Assembly: GCF_001742305.1 (NCBI RefSeq)
Contig: NZ_MJAT01000022.1
Coordinates: 248,001 to 312,000, forward strand
Reading direction: 5' to 3'
Origin: Desulfuribacillus stibiiarsenatis
GTDB lineage: Bacteria; Bacillota; Bacilli; Desulfuribacillales; Desulfuribacillaceae
DNA length: 64,000 nucleotides
Made by a program: the position numbers and the translations under genes. How positions within the stretch are numbered: the first letter of the stretch is position 1; every line of letters begins with the position of its first letter. Positions 8,401-16,454 of the stretch are shown here, piece after piece. The notes below the pieces were generated by a model that saw only the letters and a program-made list of their open reading frames with translations, had not been told where the DNA came from and did no database searches.

Positions 8401-10141
8401 CGTGAACTATCCATTGCAAAACCCAAGCGATAATGTATTGCAAGGAACATTCGTATTTGTTGTGGAAGCATCACAGGGTCATACCACAGTTAGTAGACCA
8501 ATCACGATTATGAAAAAGACAGACCCATACACGGTACTTGCGCCATACCGTAAAGTTACGAATAATAACTATGAGAAAATCATCATAAAAGCAGATGGAG
8601 CGAATGGTGTAAGCATTGGTAAAGACCAAGTGCAAAAAATCCGTCTAAGCGACTCTGATGTAATGAGTGAGTACGTTCGTGACTGGTTATCATCACATTT
8701 ATATGGCAGAAACCAGAGTTTGTTTGATAGTTTAGGTGCAGATGCTGAAGTATTTTTTGCAGAAGTTCCATTGAAAAAAGGTGCCAACAAAATAGCAATT
8801 ACCGTCGACTTCGGATCTCAGAAGGTTAACGGTACTATAGATATTTTCTATGCTGCGACAGCACAAGTTGGCGCGGTATATAAGACGGATTTAAACAAGA
8901 ACAATATTAAACCAGCAGAACTAGAAAACAAAATTCAACTTACATTCCCTAAAGGAACACTGTTACAAAGAAAGAATATGCAAATCCAAGGGGAATTCGA
9001 GAGATATGAGGATAGTTATGATGTTCCGAATTTCTGGGCGGATAAAAACATCCTAATTGGTATAGCCGATTACGAAACAGGAAAAGTTGACCGTGATATT
9101 GCGAAGTCCACTCGCGCTGATTTGCGTATGAGTCTTAACAATTCGTACTACAATAATTTCTTCCAGTATGCGAGCGATTTATACTTCATTGATGCCGGGG
9201 ACTTAACACACCCTGGGGGACGTCTACCGTATGAATCACCTGAGATTGTGACTCGTAGAATCGAAGACTCTTTAGAACCAACGAAACGTGGAACAATTAC
9301 CTTGACGTACAATAATAGTATTGTTCTAGATGCTGGTCCACACCTAGCGATTATGTATAACCCAGGGTATACATCTATTGGCTCACAAGCAGGTTGGAAG
9401 AACCTTGGTGGGGTAGTAAACACGAAATCTAAGACAATCTCAGTACCGTTTGAAGGCTTTGGATATTATACGGTAATGAAGTTGAACCGATCACTACCAG
9501 ATATGATTTTCCATCCTTGGGGTAGAAGAAACCTAGAGGCAATGTTCTCTAAGGGTATTATGATTAGTGAACCAGGAACGAACCGTTTTGGAACTGACTT
9601 AAACATTACACGTGGTGAGTTTGTTACTATGCTTGTAAAAGCTATTCAAATTCCAGTGAACGCGGGACCTTACGTAAGACAAGGAATTTCTACGCTACGT
9701 CCTGTGAATAATTCCTTTGATGATATTTTGCCAGGAATGGGTGATTTCTTCTGGGAGTATCCTTACCTTGAGACTGCAGCGAGAGCTGGTATTATCCAAG
9801 GAAAAGCACCTGGATTATTCATGCCGAATGAGCAGCTTACAAGGGAGCAAGCAGCTGTAATTATTGCTAGAGCGATCGAAGCTAAAGTAGTAAGAACACC
9901 AGAGCTGGCAATGAACCAATTAACGAAGGACTTTACCGATGCGTCACAGGTTGATACGTATGCTCGTCAAGCAGTAGCAGCGATTGCAAAGACTGGTATC
10001 GTTGTAGGTAAGCTGAATGATCCGAACGACCCTACAAGAGGTTCTAGTTTCTTACCGAAAAACAATCTGACTCGTGCAGAAGCATCAGTGATTGCAACGA
10101 GACTCATGCAACAACAAAAGCTATTACCAGACCCGCTTTAG
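5492..10141 (+). CDS. Large exported S-layer-homology (SLH) domain protein
   Basis: A 1549-residue cell-surface protein. A signal peptide covers about residues 1-37 (basic RARTI, hydrophobic MILVLVMLVTILPVW, then VNANG). The long middle is Asn/Thr/Val-rich and predicted to be beta-sandwich repeats of adhesin type. The C-terminus carries three SLH motifs at about residues 1343-1400, 1409-1470 and 1481-1545 (NITRGEFVTML, LTREQAAVIIARAI, LTRAEASVIATRLM). SLH motifs bind pyruvylated secondary cell-wall polysaccharide and would anchor the protein to the wall. The start follows GGGAGGAAGTTC. It is either an S-layer component or a large surface adhesin; the ligand is unknown. Confidence 0.9.
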   Translation: MNSVIYYNKRARTISMILVLVMLVTILPVWPSLVNANGSLTIDYPGTQGNELGKDPSTPIQVSDRNFRLTGSFSGFSVVSISYTVRNLGTGHLATGGTPYNTPGTSNYIYENIQLTPGLNEITIQSTTGVNRKVFVEYNDMPGIFNLTVNGTNLVSDEVVINATQVQGQAIAGAITGLATNSTQVIITNQTLIATNSNASVSAQVFGATGFFSSTIPLTTGENIITFTARNETKSVTETRRIIVNTITAGAGMNVYNLQSHYTFGSTITKNVPKNGQVDIVKGTSNSTLNNKNTYMTVNGQLQFTGRLIVNPGGAGYTELNQFRTVGTNRVYSDILFEVQDNTGTPLVAKQSLLSPSAITTASLNPQNIIAADQALFQFQRQATTTKTQLNNIANISVGAPTDPIGVNNANLIINNLPVSATANTLQTRFADANNALIGADLATIGLLLDATALNTAVSDLNAVVSGITATTTWGAIIAPSAVSLETLVNNFKTEAATYHASITAIDTTGSPSVLAGKFTEVSNLAANNGAITKDNAESNTNIHFYDFVSPVVNAAALGLQHNKTYRIIIEPRFYRTNPTTVTDYLNTFNTITYEFTYIDSDYPVINNLQNRDTGEIIYNVTPPSTNYYRIGQKPFNLRINFQNFTTGVNRVQVMHKAAPYPTTLSGSGITLDGDISVPIVAGDITNGYVDVELPNLLTGNNLIEVHYSDGTNSIVEKRVVLVVTTPLVTIRNATNQEVIANNRVYEFLFNPAVPSENEAWFLGQNFGNIQFNFTGLSDTNRLGSATNPLHISLNDKPVIVGGIITSTPVGANNVVRARTPQPIGTDAITSVNVNFTHSDIHTALNPIFRQGLNKLTVQFNNGLNPMRVDLEFYLFTESSPSVNDIRVTDNRVTDKAIVNFEPYTTDGDQITIRGTVKNSDKLVLRIQGMDVAEYQLIGGVWTQISTQLPTGRFQIDSPIGTENESEFRIVNYPLQNPSDNVLQGTFVFVVEASQGHTTVSRPITIMKKTDPYTVLAPYRKVTNNNYEKIIIKADGANGVSIGKDQVQKIRLSDSDVMSEYVRDWLSSHLYGRNQSLFDSLGADAEVFFAEVPLKKGANKIAITVDFGSQKVNGTIDIFYAATAQVGAVYKTDLNKNNIKPAELENKIQLTFPKGTLLQRKNMQIQGEFERYEDSYDVPNFWADKNILIGIADYETGKVDRDIAKSTRADLRMSLNNSYYNNFFQYASDLYFIDAGDLTHPGGRLPYESPEIVTRRIEDSLEPTKRGTITLTYNNSIVLDAGPHLAIMYNPGYTSIGSQAGWKNLGGVVNTKSKTISVPFEGFGYYTVMKLNRSLPDMIFHPWGRRNLEAMFSKGIMISEPGTNRFGTDLNITRGEFVTMLVKAIQIPVNAGPYVRQGISTLRPVNNSFDDILPGMGDFFWEYPYLETAARAGIIQGKAPGLFMPNEQLTREQAAVIIARAIEAKVVRTPELAMNQLTKDFTDASQVDTYARQAVAAIAKTGIVVGKLNDPNDPTRGSSFLPKNNLTRAEASVIATRLMQQQKLLPDPL

Positions 10142-10170
10142 GATCTAGTTGAAAATTAAATCAGATTTAA

Positions 10171-10223
10171 CTCACAAATGGGCAGGAGAAATTCTTGTCC
10201 ATTTGTCTTTGTGACTTTTTTTT
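10171..10223 (+). terminator. Intrinsic terminator after the SLH gene
   Basis: ACAAATGG (10174-10181) pairs with CCATTTGT (10199-10206), and the arms continue inward imperfectly. A T-run follows at 10215-10222. The rest of the gap to 10413 shows no gene. Confidence 0.8.
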
Positions 10224-10413
10224 ATAGAGTCTTCGTGGTAAGATATATAATGCGTTTCCAACTTTAGATTGAACCATAATTCATAACGTTTTAGAATAAC
10301 AACCTTCCATAAAAGCGTATCACGATAGTCCATGCAAGAAGACTAATCATCATTTTAAAGTATTTTAATAAATACAAATAAAACTTAGGATTTAATAAAG
10401 GAGTCACTCATAT

Positions 10414-11718
10414 ATGAAAGAGAATCAAACTCAAGTTACAAAAGGCATTGCCGTTATAGGGCTAGGATTCATTGGGCTACCGTTAGCACTAAGTTTTGCC
10501 ATGCGTGGTGCGCGTGTAAGGGGCATTGACGTTCTCCCTGAACTAATTGAAGAAATTAATCATGGCGTATCTCATCACTTGGAACAATATAACGGGATGA
10601 CAATTCGTGATATTTTGAAAGAACAACTACAAACAGGGCAATTCCGCGCCACTACAAGTTACCAGGAAGCGAGTCAAGAGGTTGATACATATATCGTTAC
10701 AGTTGGGATTCCAGTGGCCAATGGTGCTGGCAACTACTCGTATATCGATAGTGCGTGCTCTTCAATAGCAAAAGTGTTGAAGAAAGGTGATACAGTCATT
10801 ATTCGTAGTACAGTGATACCTGGAACAACGGAAGAGCGAATCGCTCCGCTGTTGCAGGAAGTTTCTGGGCTAGTGCCAGGGGAAGATTTTTACTTAGCGT
10901 ATGCATCTGAACGTATTGCCGAAGGTAAGGCATTCGAAGAATTTGAGAATATGCCTCTTGCCATGGGTGGTATAAATGAACAGAGCGCCCAACGGGTAAA
11001 AGAAATTCTTACAATTGTTACAAGAGCAGAAGTTACCATATCTAATATTAAGACTGTAGAGACTGCCAAGGTAATTGAGAACATCCAACGGGACGTCAAT
11101 ATAGCGATGGTTCAAGAATTTGCGAAGTTTGCACAGAGCTTTGGTATTGATACGGGAGAGCTAATAAAAGTGGCCAACACTCACAAGCGAGTAAATTTGC
11201 TAGTTCCTGGTCCAGGGGTTGGCGGATACTGCTTGCCCAACGCTTTCTACTACTTAGAGCCAAAAGCTACGGAATTGGGAGTGTCCTTAAATCTCTTAAA
11301 ACGTGCAAGAGACATTAACGACGGGGTGCCGAATCATATCGTGACACGTGTGGAGAAAGAGTTAGGAACATTAGTAGGAAAGAAAGTAGCTGTGCTAGGT
11401 CTAGCAATGAAGGATTATTCTAACGATGATCGCATTAGCCCGCCTATTGATATTGTGAAAGTATTACAAGAACGCGGTGCCCAAGTATTAGCATATGATC
11501 CTGCAGTTGTGACAGAGTACTCGTTTAAACATAGCAATCTTAAAGATTGCATAGAGCAAGCCGACGCTATGCTACTATTAGCAATGCAAGAAGAGTTTAG
11601 ACATCTGAACTGGGCGGAAGTGATTCAACAGATGAAACCGAATGCCGTTGTTTTCGATGCTAAGAATGTAATTGCGAAAGACCAAATATCAAATCATGTC
11701 ACACTACTGAAAATATAA
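10414..11718 (+). CDS. Nucleotide-sugar (UDP-ManNAc/UDP-Glc type) dehydrogenase
   Basis: NAD-dependent four-electron oxidation of a UDP-sugar C6 alcohol to the uronic acid, giving a precursor for wall or capsular polysaccharide. The 434 residues show an N-terminal Rossmann motif IGLGFIGLPLALSF (residues 15-28) and a central domain. The catalytic cysteine C273 lies in GPGVGGYCLP, and the C-terminal UDP-binding domain contains VAVLGLAMK. The sequence resembles the WecC/CapL (UDP-N-acetylmannosaminuronate) branch more than TuaD/Ugd, but substrate cannot be fixed by eye. The start ATG follows AAGGAGTCACTCATAT. It precedes a glycosyltransferase by 18 bases, so the two form an operon. Confidence 0.85.
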   Translation: MKENQTQVTKGIAVIGLGFIGLPLALSFAMRGARVRGIDVLPELIEEINHGVSHHLEQYNGMTIRDILKEQLQTGQFRATTSYQEASQEVDTYIVTVGIPVANGAGNYSYIDSACSSIAKVLKKGDTVIIRSTVIPGTTEERIAPLLQEVSGLVPGEDFYLAYASERIAEGKAFEEFENMPLAMGGINEQSAQRVKEILTIVTRAEVTISNIKTVETAKVIENIQRDVNIAMVQEFAKFAQSFGIDTGELIKVANTHKRVNLLVPGPGVGGYCLPNAFYYLEPKATELGVSLNLLKRARDINDGVPNHIVTRVEKELGTLVGKKVAVLGLAMKDYSNDDRISPPIDIVKVLQERGAQVLAYDPAVVTEYSFKHSNLKDCIEQADAMLLLAMQEEFRHLNWAEVIQQMKPNAVVFDAKNVIAKDQISNHVTLLKI

Positions 11719-11736
11719 ATTCTAGGAAGTGCAACC

Positions 11737-13218
11737 GTGCAACAAGGTTCAAAGAAGAAAGTTTTAATTATCTCCTATCTATTCCCGCCAATTGGTGGGG
11801 GAGGAGTCCAACGTGCGTTAAAGATGGCGAAGTATCTTCGCGATTATGGCTGGGAACCACACGTCCTCACGGTAACTGAGGATGTGTATTTTGCGTCCAA
11901 AGACTTTAGTCTGCTTGATGAATTACCCGAGGGAATCTATATCCATAGAGCGCAGCAGTGGGACCCACTAGGAAAAATGCAGCCGGTTCCGTCCACAAAG
12001 CCAGCAGGCACTTCAACGAAGCAAGCTGCCGTTGTTAGTGGAAATCAGAATCAGCGAAACAAGAATGAAGTCACACAGACCACTAGTTGGAAGCGACGAA
12101 TCATCAATACGATTAAGCCTATACTGAAAGGCATTAAGAACCGTGTTCTGATTCCTGATGACCAAATCTTATGGTACAAGCATGCAGTAGAAGTAGGCAC
12201 TAGTGTGGTGAAAGAACATAACATCCAAGCAATATTTTCAACATCCGGCCCGAATACCAATCATTTAGTTGCCTTGTCAATTAAAAATCAGACTAGCATT
12301 CCTTGGATTGCTGACTTCCGAGATCCATGGACTGATAACATGCACCGTTCGGGTATCTGGTGGCGTGAGAAACTTGAATCTATACTTGAGAGAAAAGTAG
12401 TTAAGAACGCAGATTGCATTATGACGGTGACGGAAAGCTTTTTAAGAGGATTTGAGAAGAAGTATCGAACCCTCATTCAAAGTGGTGCAGTAGTGCACAA
12501 TGGATATGATATCAGTGACTATAAGCAGCTACCATCAGACCACTTATCTTCTAGCGAGGTAACGAATCCGAAGAACTCAGTAAAAGACTATCCTACCAAA
12601 GAAATTGATAGGGTTGAATCCAAAAAAGAAAAGATGAAATTAGCTTACACAGGTATCTTCTATAACAAGAGAAATCCCCGTCTATTATTGCGCACTCTGC
12701 AAGAGTTAATTCACAAGGGCGATATAGATGCGAATCATATAGAACTTCATTTTGCTGGAATCTTTGACTATCCTGGGCAATCTGCTAACTGGGATGCGGT
12801 GGTTTCCGCAGGGTTACAGAATCAAGTGGTACTTCATGGTCAGCTACCTCACAAAAAAGCCTTATCTCTACTAGCGAATTCGGACCTGTTATTGCTAATT
12901 GCAGATACAGATGAAAACGCGGGGGCATACATTCCGGGGAAACTATTTGAATATATTGCAATTGGTAAGCCAATCTTTGCACTTAGTCATCAAGGGGAAT
13001 CAGCGGATATAATATCATCCCTTGGAAACGGAGTAGTCATCAATCCTACTGACTTAGCAGCAATGAAGCTCTCCTTGGTACAAATGTATCAACATTGGCT
13101 TAAAACGGGACAAGCTCTAACAATGCCGACAGATATATTCAATAGAACGAAGAAATACCAACGCCATGAACAAGCCAGAATGTTAGCGGAAAAGCTAGAT
13201 ATATTAGTTGAGAAATAG
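11737..13218 (+). CDS. GT-B glycosyltransferase (family 4-like)
   Basis: A 493-residue glycosyltransferase. The N-terminal acceptor domain begins YLFPPIGGGGVQRALKMAKY, a classic glycine-rich GT4 start. The donor domain contains LAYTGIFYNKRNPRLLL, then ENAGAYIPGKLFEYIAIGKP, which supplies the acidic/phosphate-binding loop. A low-complexity linker of about 30 residues (near 90-120, STKPAGTSTKQ) separates parts of the N-terminal domain. The start is GTG with TAGGAAG about 8 bases upstream. It probably adds a sugar to the same polysaccharide as the uronate made by the preceding dehydrogenase; donor and acceptor are unknown. Confidence 0.8.
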   Translation: MQQGSKKKVLIISYLFPPIGGGGVQRALKMAKYLRDYGWEPHVLTVTEDVYFASKDFSLLDELPEGIYIHRAQQWDPLGKMQPVPSTKPAGTSTKQAAVVSGNQNQRNKNEVTQTTSWKRRIINTIKPILKGIKNRVLIPDDQILWYKHAVEVGTSVVKEHNIQAIFSTSGPNTNHLVALSIKNQTSIPWIADFRDPWTDNMHRSGIWWREKLESILERKVVKNADCIMTVTESFLRGFEKKYRTLIQSGAVVHNGYDISDYKQLPSDHLSSSEVTNPKNSVKDYPTKEIDRVESKKEKMKLAYTGIFYNKRNPRLLLRTLQELIHKGDIDANHIELHFAGIFDYPGQSANWDAVVSAGLQNQVVLHGQLPHKKALSLLANSDLLLLIADTDENAGAYIPGKLFEYIAIGKPIFALSHQGESADIISSLGNGVVINPTDLAAMKLSLVQMYQHWLKTGQALTMPTDIFNRTKKYQRHEQARMLAEKLDILVEK

Positions 13219-13238
13219 TAATTAAGATTTGAATATTG

Positions 13239-13285
13239 AACAAGGCTTTCGGAATGCTCATTAATCCGTAAGCCTTGTTTCTTTA
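13239..13285 (+). terminator. Intrinsic terminator after the dehydrogenase/glycosyltransferase operon
   Basis: AACAAGGCTT (13239-13248) pairs with AAGCCTTGTT (13270-13279) and TTTCTTTA follows. Some reverse activity for the converging yigZ-like gene is possible. Confidence 0.8.
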
Positions 13286-13293
13286 TTGGACTA

Positions 13294-13941
13294 TTATATA
13301 AGCAATTTATCCACATAGAGAGTTGCCCCTCTATTGATTACTGCCTGCCCATTAGTTACATCGACTAGGAACTTTTCTAATTGCTGCTCAAACATATACT
13401 TTGCGAGAATAGTAAACCTTACGGTTTCCGCATACTCTACATTCTTTACAGGATAGCCTTTGTTATAAAGTTCATTCTCAAGCTTTCCTATCCAGGTATA
13501 ATCCACATCTAATAGAATCTCTGTGTGTAGCTCGCGTTCGACAATACCTGCCTTTTGCAAACCTTCAGTAGTAGCTTGGCTATATGCCCTTATTAAGCCT
13601 CCAGCCCCCAGTAATATCCCACCGAAATACCGAGTCACGACAACGACAGTATTTAACACGCCTTCTTTTTTTAACACCTCTAGCATAGGCTTTCCGGCAG
13701 TACCACTAGGCTCTCCGTCATCACTAGCCTTTTGAATATGACTGTTCTCACCAATCACATACGCATAGCAATTGTGGGTCGCGTCCCAATGCTTTTTTCG
13801 AATCATTTCTATAAAATGATTCGCTTCTACTTCGTTTTTCACGGGTGAAACATAACTTATGAATTTCGATTTTTTTATAATGAGAGTTTCCTCATCCGAC
13901 TTCTTTACTGTTTTATATAAGGGGATTGTAAAACCATCCAC
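13294..13941 (-). CDS. yigZ: YigZ/YvyE (IMPACT, UPF0029) family protein
   Basis: A 215-residue member of the IMPACT family, widespread and linked to translation stress responses in eukaryotes; the bacterial role is unresolved. The family hallmark DDGEPSGTAGKPML occupies residues 74-87, followed by VVVTRYFGGILLGAGGLIRAY, and a C-terminal ferredoxin-like DUF1949 domain is present. The start is GTG at 13941, with AGGAG 9 bases upstream on the minus strand. It stands alone: a terminator faces it on one side and an intergenic region of about 410 bases lies behind it. Confidence 0.93.
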   Translation of the reverse strand: MDGFTIPLYKTVKKSDEETLIIKKSKFISYVSPVKNEVEANHFIEMIRKKHWDATHNCYAYVIGENSHIQKASDDGEPSGTAGKPMLEVLKKEGVLNTVVVVTRYFGGILLGAGGLIRAYSQATTEGLQKAGIVERELHTEILLDVDYTWIGKLENELYNKGYPVKNVEYAETVRFTILAKYMFEQQLEKFLVDVTNGQAVINRGATLYVDKLLI

Positions 13942-14172
13942 GGTAATTCACTCCTAACAAATGTTAATATCAATTTTAATAATCAATAATTTAATAATCA
14001 ATAATTTAATAGTACCCTCTATTTCTGAAGGAAGCAATGTGTCAGTATTTTCAGAAGGAATCAATGTGTAGGAATTCAATAAAGGAATCTTAAAGAATAC
14101 ATACTTTGAAAACGATAATACTAAAAGCAACAGTTATCGACAAATATTTCCTGGGAAATACAAATATCCACT
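13942..14172. other. Intergenic region with two short tandem repeats
   Basis: The stretch between the divergent yigZ-like gene and the PurR-like operator has no gene. It contains a 15-base unit TTAATAATCAATAAT repeated at 13976-13990 and 13991-14005. A diverged copy pair of about 25 bases (14024-14048 and 14051-14075) shares GAAGGAA and CAATGTGT. No function is recognised. Confidence 0.6.
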
Positions 14173-14218
14173 ATGTTCGACACGAACATTTTTGCAAAAC
14201 AACACTTGAAAGTTCGTG
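14173..14218 (+). promoter_or_regulatory. Candidate PurR operator (two inverted PurBox-like sites)
   Basis: CACGAACAT (14181-14189) and the inverted copy AGTTCGTG (14211-14218) resemble the two inverted PurBoxes (core CGAAC) that PurR of Bacillus binds. The 24 bases between the CGAAC and GTTCG cores fit the published 16-17 base spacing once the flanking consensus bases are counted. The left box is itself half of a perfect palindrome ATGTTCG-ACA-CGAACAT (14173-14189). The right box overlaps the promoter spacer, as expected for repression. Purine control of the following gene is an inference. Confidence 0.45.
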
Positions 14219-14234
14219 AACAAACCCTTATAAT
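14206..14234 (+). promoter_or_regulatory. Strong sigma-A promoter for the FAD-dependent oxidoreductase
   Basis: The -35 TTGAAA (14206-14211, 5 of 6) and the -10 TATAAT (14229-14234, 6 of 6) have an exact 17-base spacer. Transcription would begin near 14241, giving a leader of about 110 bases. Confidence 0.8.
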
Positions 14235-14284
14235 GCATAAGGGACTTAAAAAACGACCTCGAAAACTAGAAAAACACAAACTAA

Positions 14285-14331
14285 GCGCTAGTGAATGTTA
14301 CTCTCGATAGGTGAGTCAAATTCGGTTGCGC
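14285..14331 (+). other. Imperfect hairpin in the leader of the FAD-dependent oxidoreductase gene
   Basis: Nested pairs GCGC (14285-14288/14328-14331), GAAT/ATTC (14293-14296/14320-14323) and ACTC/GAGT (14300-14303/14313-14316) form one extended stem with symmetric internal loops. It ends 7 bases before the GGAGGG ribosome binding site. It does not fit a riboswitch consensus known to me and lacks a terminator T-run, so any control would be translational. Confidence 0.35.
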
Positions 14332-14350
14332 AGGTATGGAGGGTTTTAAC

Positions 14351-15766
14351 ATGTCACAGAACAATAAACAAAATAACGTAAATCGATACGATGTAATTAT
14401 CGTCGGTGCAGGACCTGCGGGAATATTTTCTGCCTATGAAATTGTAAAAGAAAAACCAAATACTAAGGTTTTACTAATAGAGAAAGGAAAAGACATTCGC
14501 AAACGACATTGCCCGATGCTTGATAAAGACATCTCTTGTATCAATTGTAAGCCACACTGCTCGATAATGACTGGATGGGGTGGAGCAGGGGCGTACAGTG
14601 ATGGAAAGCTAACCCTAACAGCAGACTACGGTGGCTGGCTTGATGAATATTTAGATGGCAAAGCAGAAGTAATGAAATATATTCAGTACGTAGACGGAAT
14701 CTACATGCAGTTCGGTGCGCCTAATAAGACCTATGGATCTTATGACGACAAGGTCGCCGAAATTGAACGTATGGCAGCAACTGCAGACCTGAAGTTAATT
14801 CCGGCTGAGATCCGCCATTTAGGGACAGAGAATAATCTTGAGCTTTTATCGAAAATCCGCGACTTCTTAGATGATAAAATAACATTCCATAGCGGCACTA
14901 CAGTAAAGGAACTCATTATTGAAGAAAATCGCGCTACTGGAGTAGAGCTAGATTCCGGAGAAATATATCACGCACCATATGTAATAGTCGCGCCAGGGCG
15001 TGTTGGCTCTGACTGGTTCCGAAGTGAATGTACAAGACTAGGACTATCGCTTAAGAATAATCAAGTGGATATTGGAGTACGTGTAGAAGTCCCTGCAAGC
15101 AGCATGGAGCATATCACGAAGCACATTTATGAGAGTAAGCTTGTGTACTACGGGAAGAAGTTTGATGACCCAATCCGCACATTCTGTATGAACCCTTATG
15201 GTGAGGTTGTTGTTGAGAATACTGGCGGTATCATGACTGTTAACGGACATAGCTACGCAACAAAGAGAACGAAGAATACGAATTTCGCCCTTCTCGTCAG
15301 CAATAAATTCACAGAACCTTTTAAAGAGCCAATCGCGTATGGTAAGTATATTGCAACGTTAGCGAACATGTTGGGTGGCACTGTAATAGTCCAACGCTTT
15401 GGCGATTTGAAGAGAGGCAGAAGATCGACACGTGAGCGCATTGATCGTGGTTTGGTAACACCAACATTGACATCGGCAACACCAGGAGATTTATCCCTAG
15501 TATTCCCATATCGTCAATTAACGAACATCATTGAGATGTTAGAAGCGTTAGATAAAGTGGCCCCTGGTGTTGGTTCAGAGCACACACTACTATATGGTGT
15601 GGAAGTGAAATTCTACTCATCACGTCCAGAGCTATCTAAGAAATTAGAGACTAACATCGAGAACCTTTTTGCTATCGGTGACGGTGCAGGAGTCACAAGA
15701 GGACTTGCTCAAGCGGGAGCTAGTGGAGTAGTAGTAGCAAGAGAAGTCGTCAAACGTATGGGATAG
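14351..15766 (+). CDS. NAD(P)/FAD-dependent oxidoreductase, COG2509 type
   Basis: A 471-residue flavoprotein of the uncharacterised 'FAD-dependent dehydrogenase' family. The dinucleotide-binding motif GAGPAG is at residues 19-24, followed by EKG at the end of the second strand. A family-typical cysteine-rich stretch (CPMLDKDISCINCKPHCS) lies near 49-66, then GWGGAGAYSDGKL. The C-terminal FAD motif is FAIGDGAGVTRGLAQAGASG. An ATG at 14336 overlaps the ribosome binding site GGAGGG, so the ATG at 14351 (7-base spacing) is used. The substrate is unknown; the PurR-like operator suggests a link to purine or nucleotide metabolism. Confidence 0.85.
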   Translation: MSQNNKQNNVNRYDVIIVGAGPAGIFSAYEIVKEKPNTKVLLIEKGKDIRKRHCPMLDKDISCINCKPHCSIMTGWGGAGAYSDGKLTLTADYGGWLDEYLDGKAEVMKYIQYVDGIYMQFGAPNKTYGSYDDKVAEIERMAATADLKLIPAEIRHLGTENNLELLSKIRDFLDDKITFHSGTTVKELIIEENRATGVELDSGEIYHAPYVIVAPGRVGSDWFRSECTRLGLSLKNNQVDIGVRVEVPASSMEHITKHIYESKLVYYGKKFDDPIRTFCMNPYGEVVVENTGGIMTVNGHSYATKRTKNTNFALLVSNKFTEPFKEPIAYGKYIATLANMLGGTVIVQRFGDLKRGRRSTRERIDRGLVTPTLTSATPGDLSLVFPYRQLTNIIEMLEALDKVAPGVGSEHTLLYGVEVKFYSSRPELSKKLETNIENLFAIGDGAGVTRGLAQAGASGVVVAREVVKRMG

Positions 15767-15864
15767 AAAAGCTAATGTATAGAAGATTATTAATATCCAT
15801 TTTCCTCCAAGACGTGATATAATTTTTATACTATTTGATTGAGAGTCGAGTCGGAGGGATTTAT

Positions 15865-16284
15865 ATGGACCAAGAAACTAGGGATATGTTTCATCTAATA
15901 TTGAATAAACTAGATTCTTTTGAAAAAGAAATGAAGTCTGAAATGGCCGAAATGAAGACAGACATTGCAGAAGTAAAAACAGATGTAGCGGAACTTAAAA
16001 CAGATGTGGCAGCGCTTAAAACAGACGTGGCAGAGCTTAAAACAGATATGGCTGAAGTGAAGTCACAACTTTCAGATGTGCAAACACGTCTCGTTGAAGT
16101 AGAATCCCTAACTCGCATGCAAATACAAGCCACTACGGAACTAAGTGACAAATCAGACGAGCAGTATATAGAACTTAAGAGCGAAATGAAATATATTTCG
16201 GGAAAGTACGATCAGCAGGAGCGTGTAATTAAGCTGTTAAATAAGAATCGAGTACAAGAAGATCCATCAGATTACGAGAGTTAA
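15865..16284 (+). CDS. Heptad-repeat coiled-coil protein
   Basis: A 139-residue hydrophilic protein that is nearly all coiled coil. Residues about 26-67 are six consecutive heptads of the pattern (D/E)xAExKT, encoded by a 21-base DNA tandem repeat. No signal peptide or enzyme motif is present. The N-terminus is MDQETRDMFHLILNKLDSFE, as in many short phage- or host-encoded coiled-coil proteins of Bacillales. The ATG at 15865 follows GGAGGG by 6 bases; an earlier TTG at 15835 in frame has no ribosome binding site. A -10-like TATAAT lies at 15818-15823. Function unknown; probably an oligomerising scaffold. Confidence 0.8.
   Translation: MDQETRDMFHLILNKLDSFEKEMKSEMAEMKTDIAEVKTDVAELKTDVAALKTDVAELKTDMAEVKSQLSDVQTRLVEVESLTRMQIQATTELSDKSDEQYIELKSEMKYISGKYDQQERVIKLLNKNRVQEDPSDYES
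15940..16065 (+). repeat. Six tandem 21-base units encoding heptads
   Basis: Six in-frame copies of a 21-base unit of the form GAN-GTG-GCA-GAN-CTT-AAA-ACA. The middle copies are nearly identical and the edge copies diverged. Copy number is a likely site of slippage variation, changing coiled-coil length by whole heptads. Confidence 0.9.
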
Positions 16285-16316
16285 AAATAACACGATATAC
16301 CCTGTTGAATAACTAG

Positions 16317-16357
16317 ACAGAAAGGAGAGGCCTATATAGACCTCTCCTTTCTGTTTC
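16317..16357. terminator. Strong bidirectional terminator
   Basis: ACAGAAAGGAGAGG (16317-16330) is perfectly complementary to CCTCTCCTTTCTGT (16341-16354) across a 10-base loop and TTT follows. It lies between converging genes. Confidence 0.88.
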
Positions 16358-16454
16358 TAGGATTACATTGATGTTTTTCTAGGAAATTAAGGTGTTATTC
16401 AATTCGCATGTTAAAATTTCCTATATAAAATCCTGTATCATTTCACTGTTTTCA

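Noticed and set aside
15940-16065. CRISPR-like repeat array
   Set aside because: The 21-base units are contiguous with no spacers and encode heptads in an open frame.
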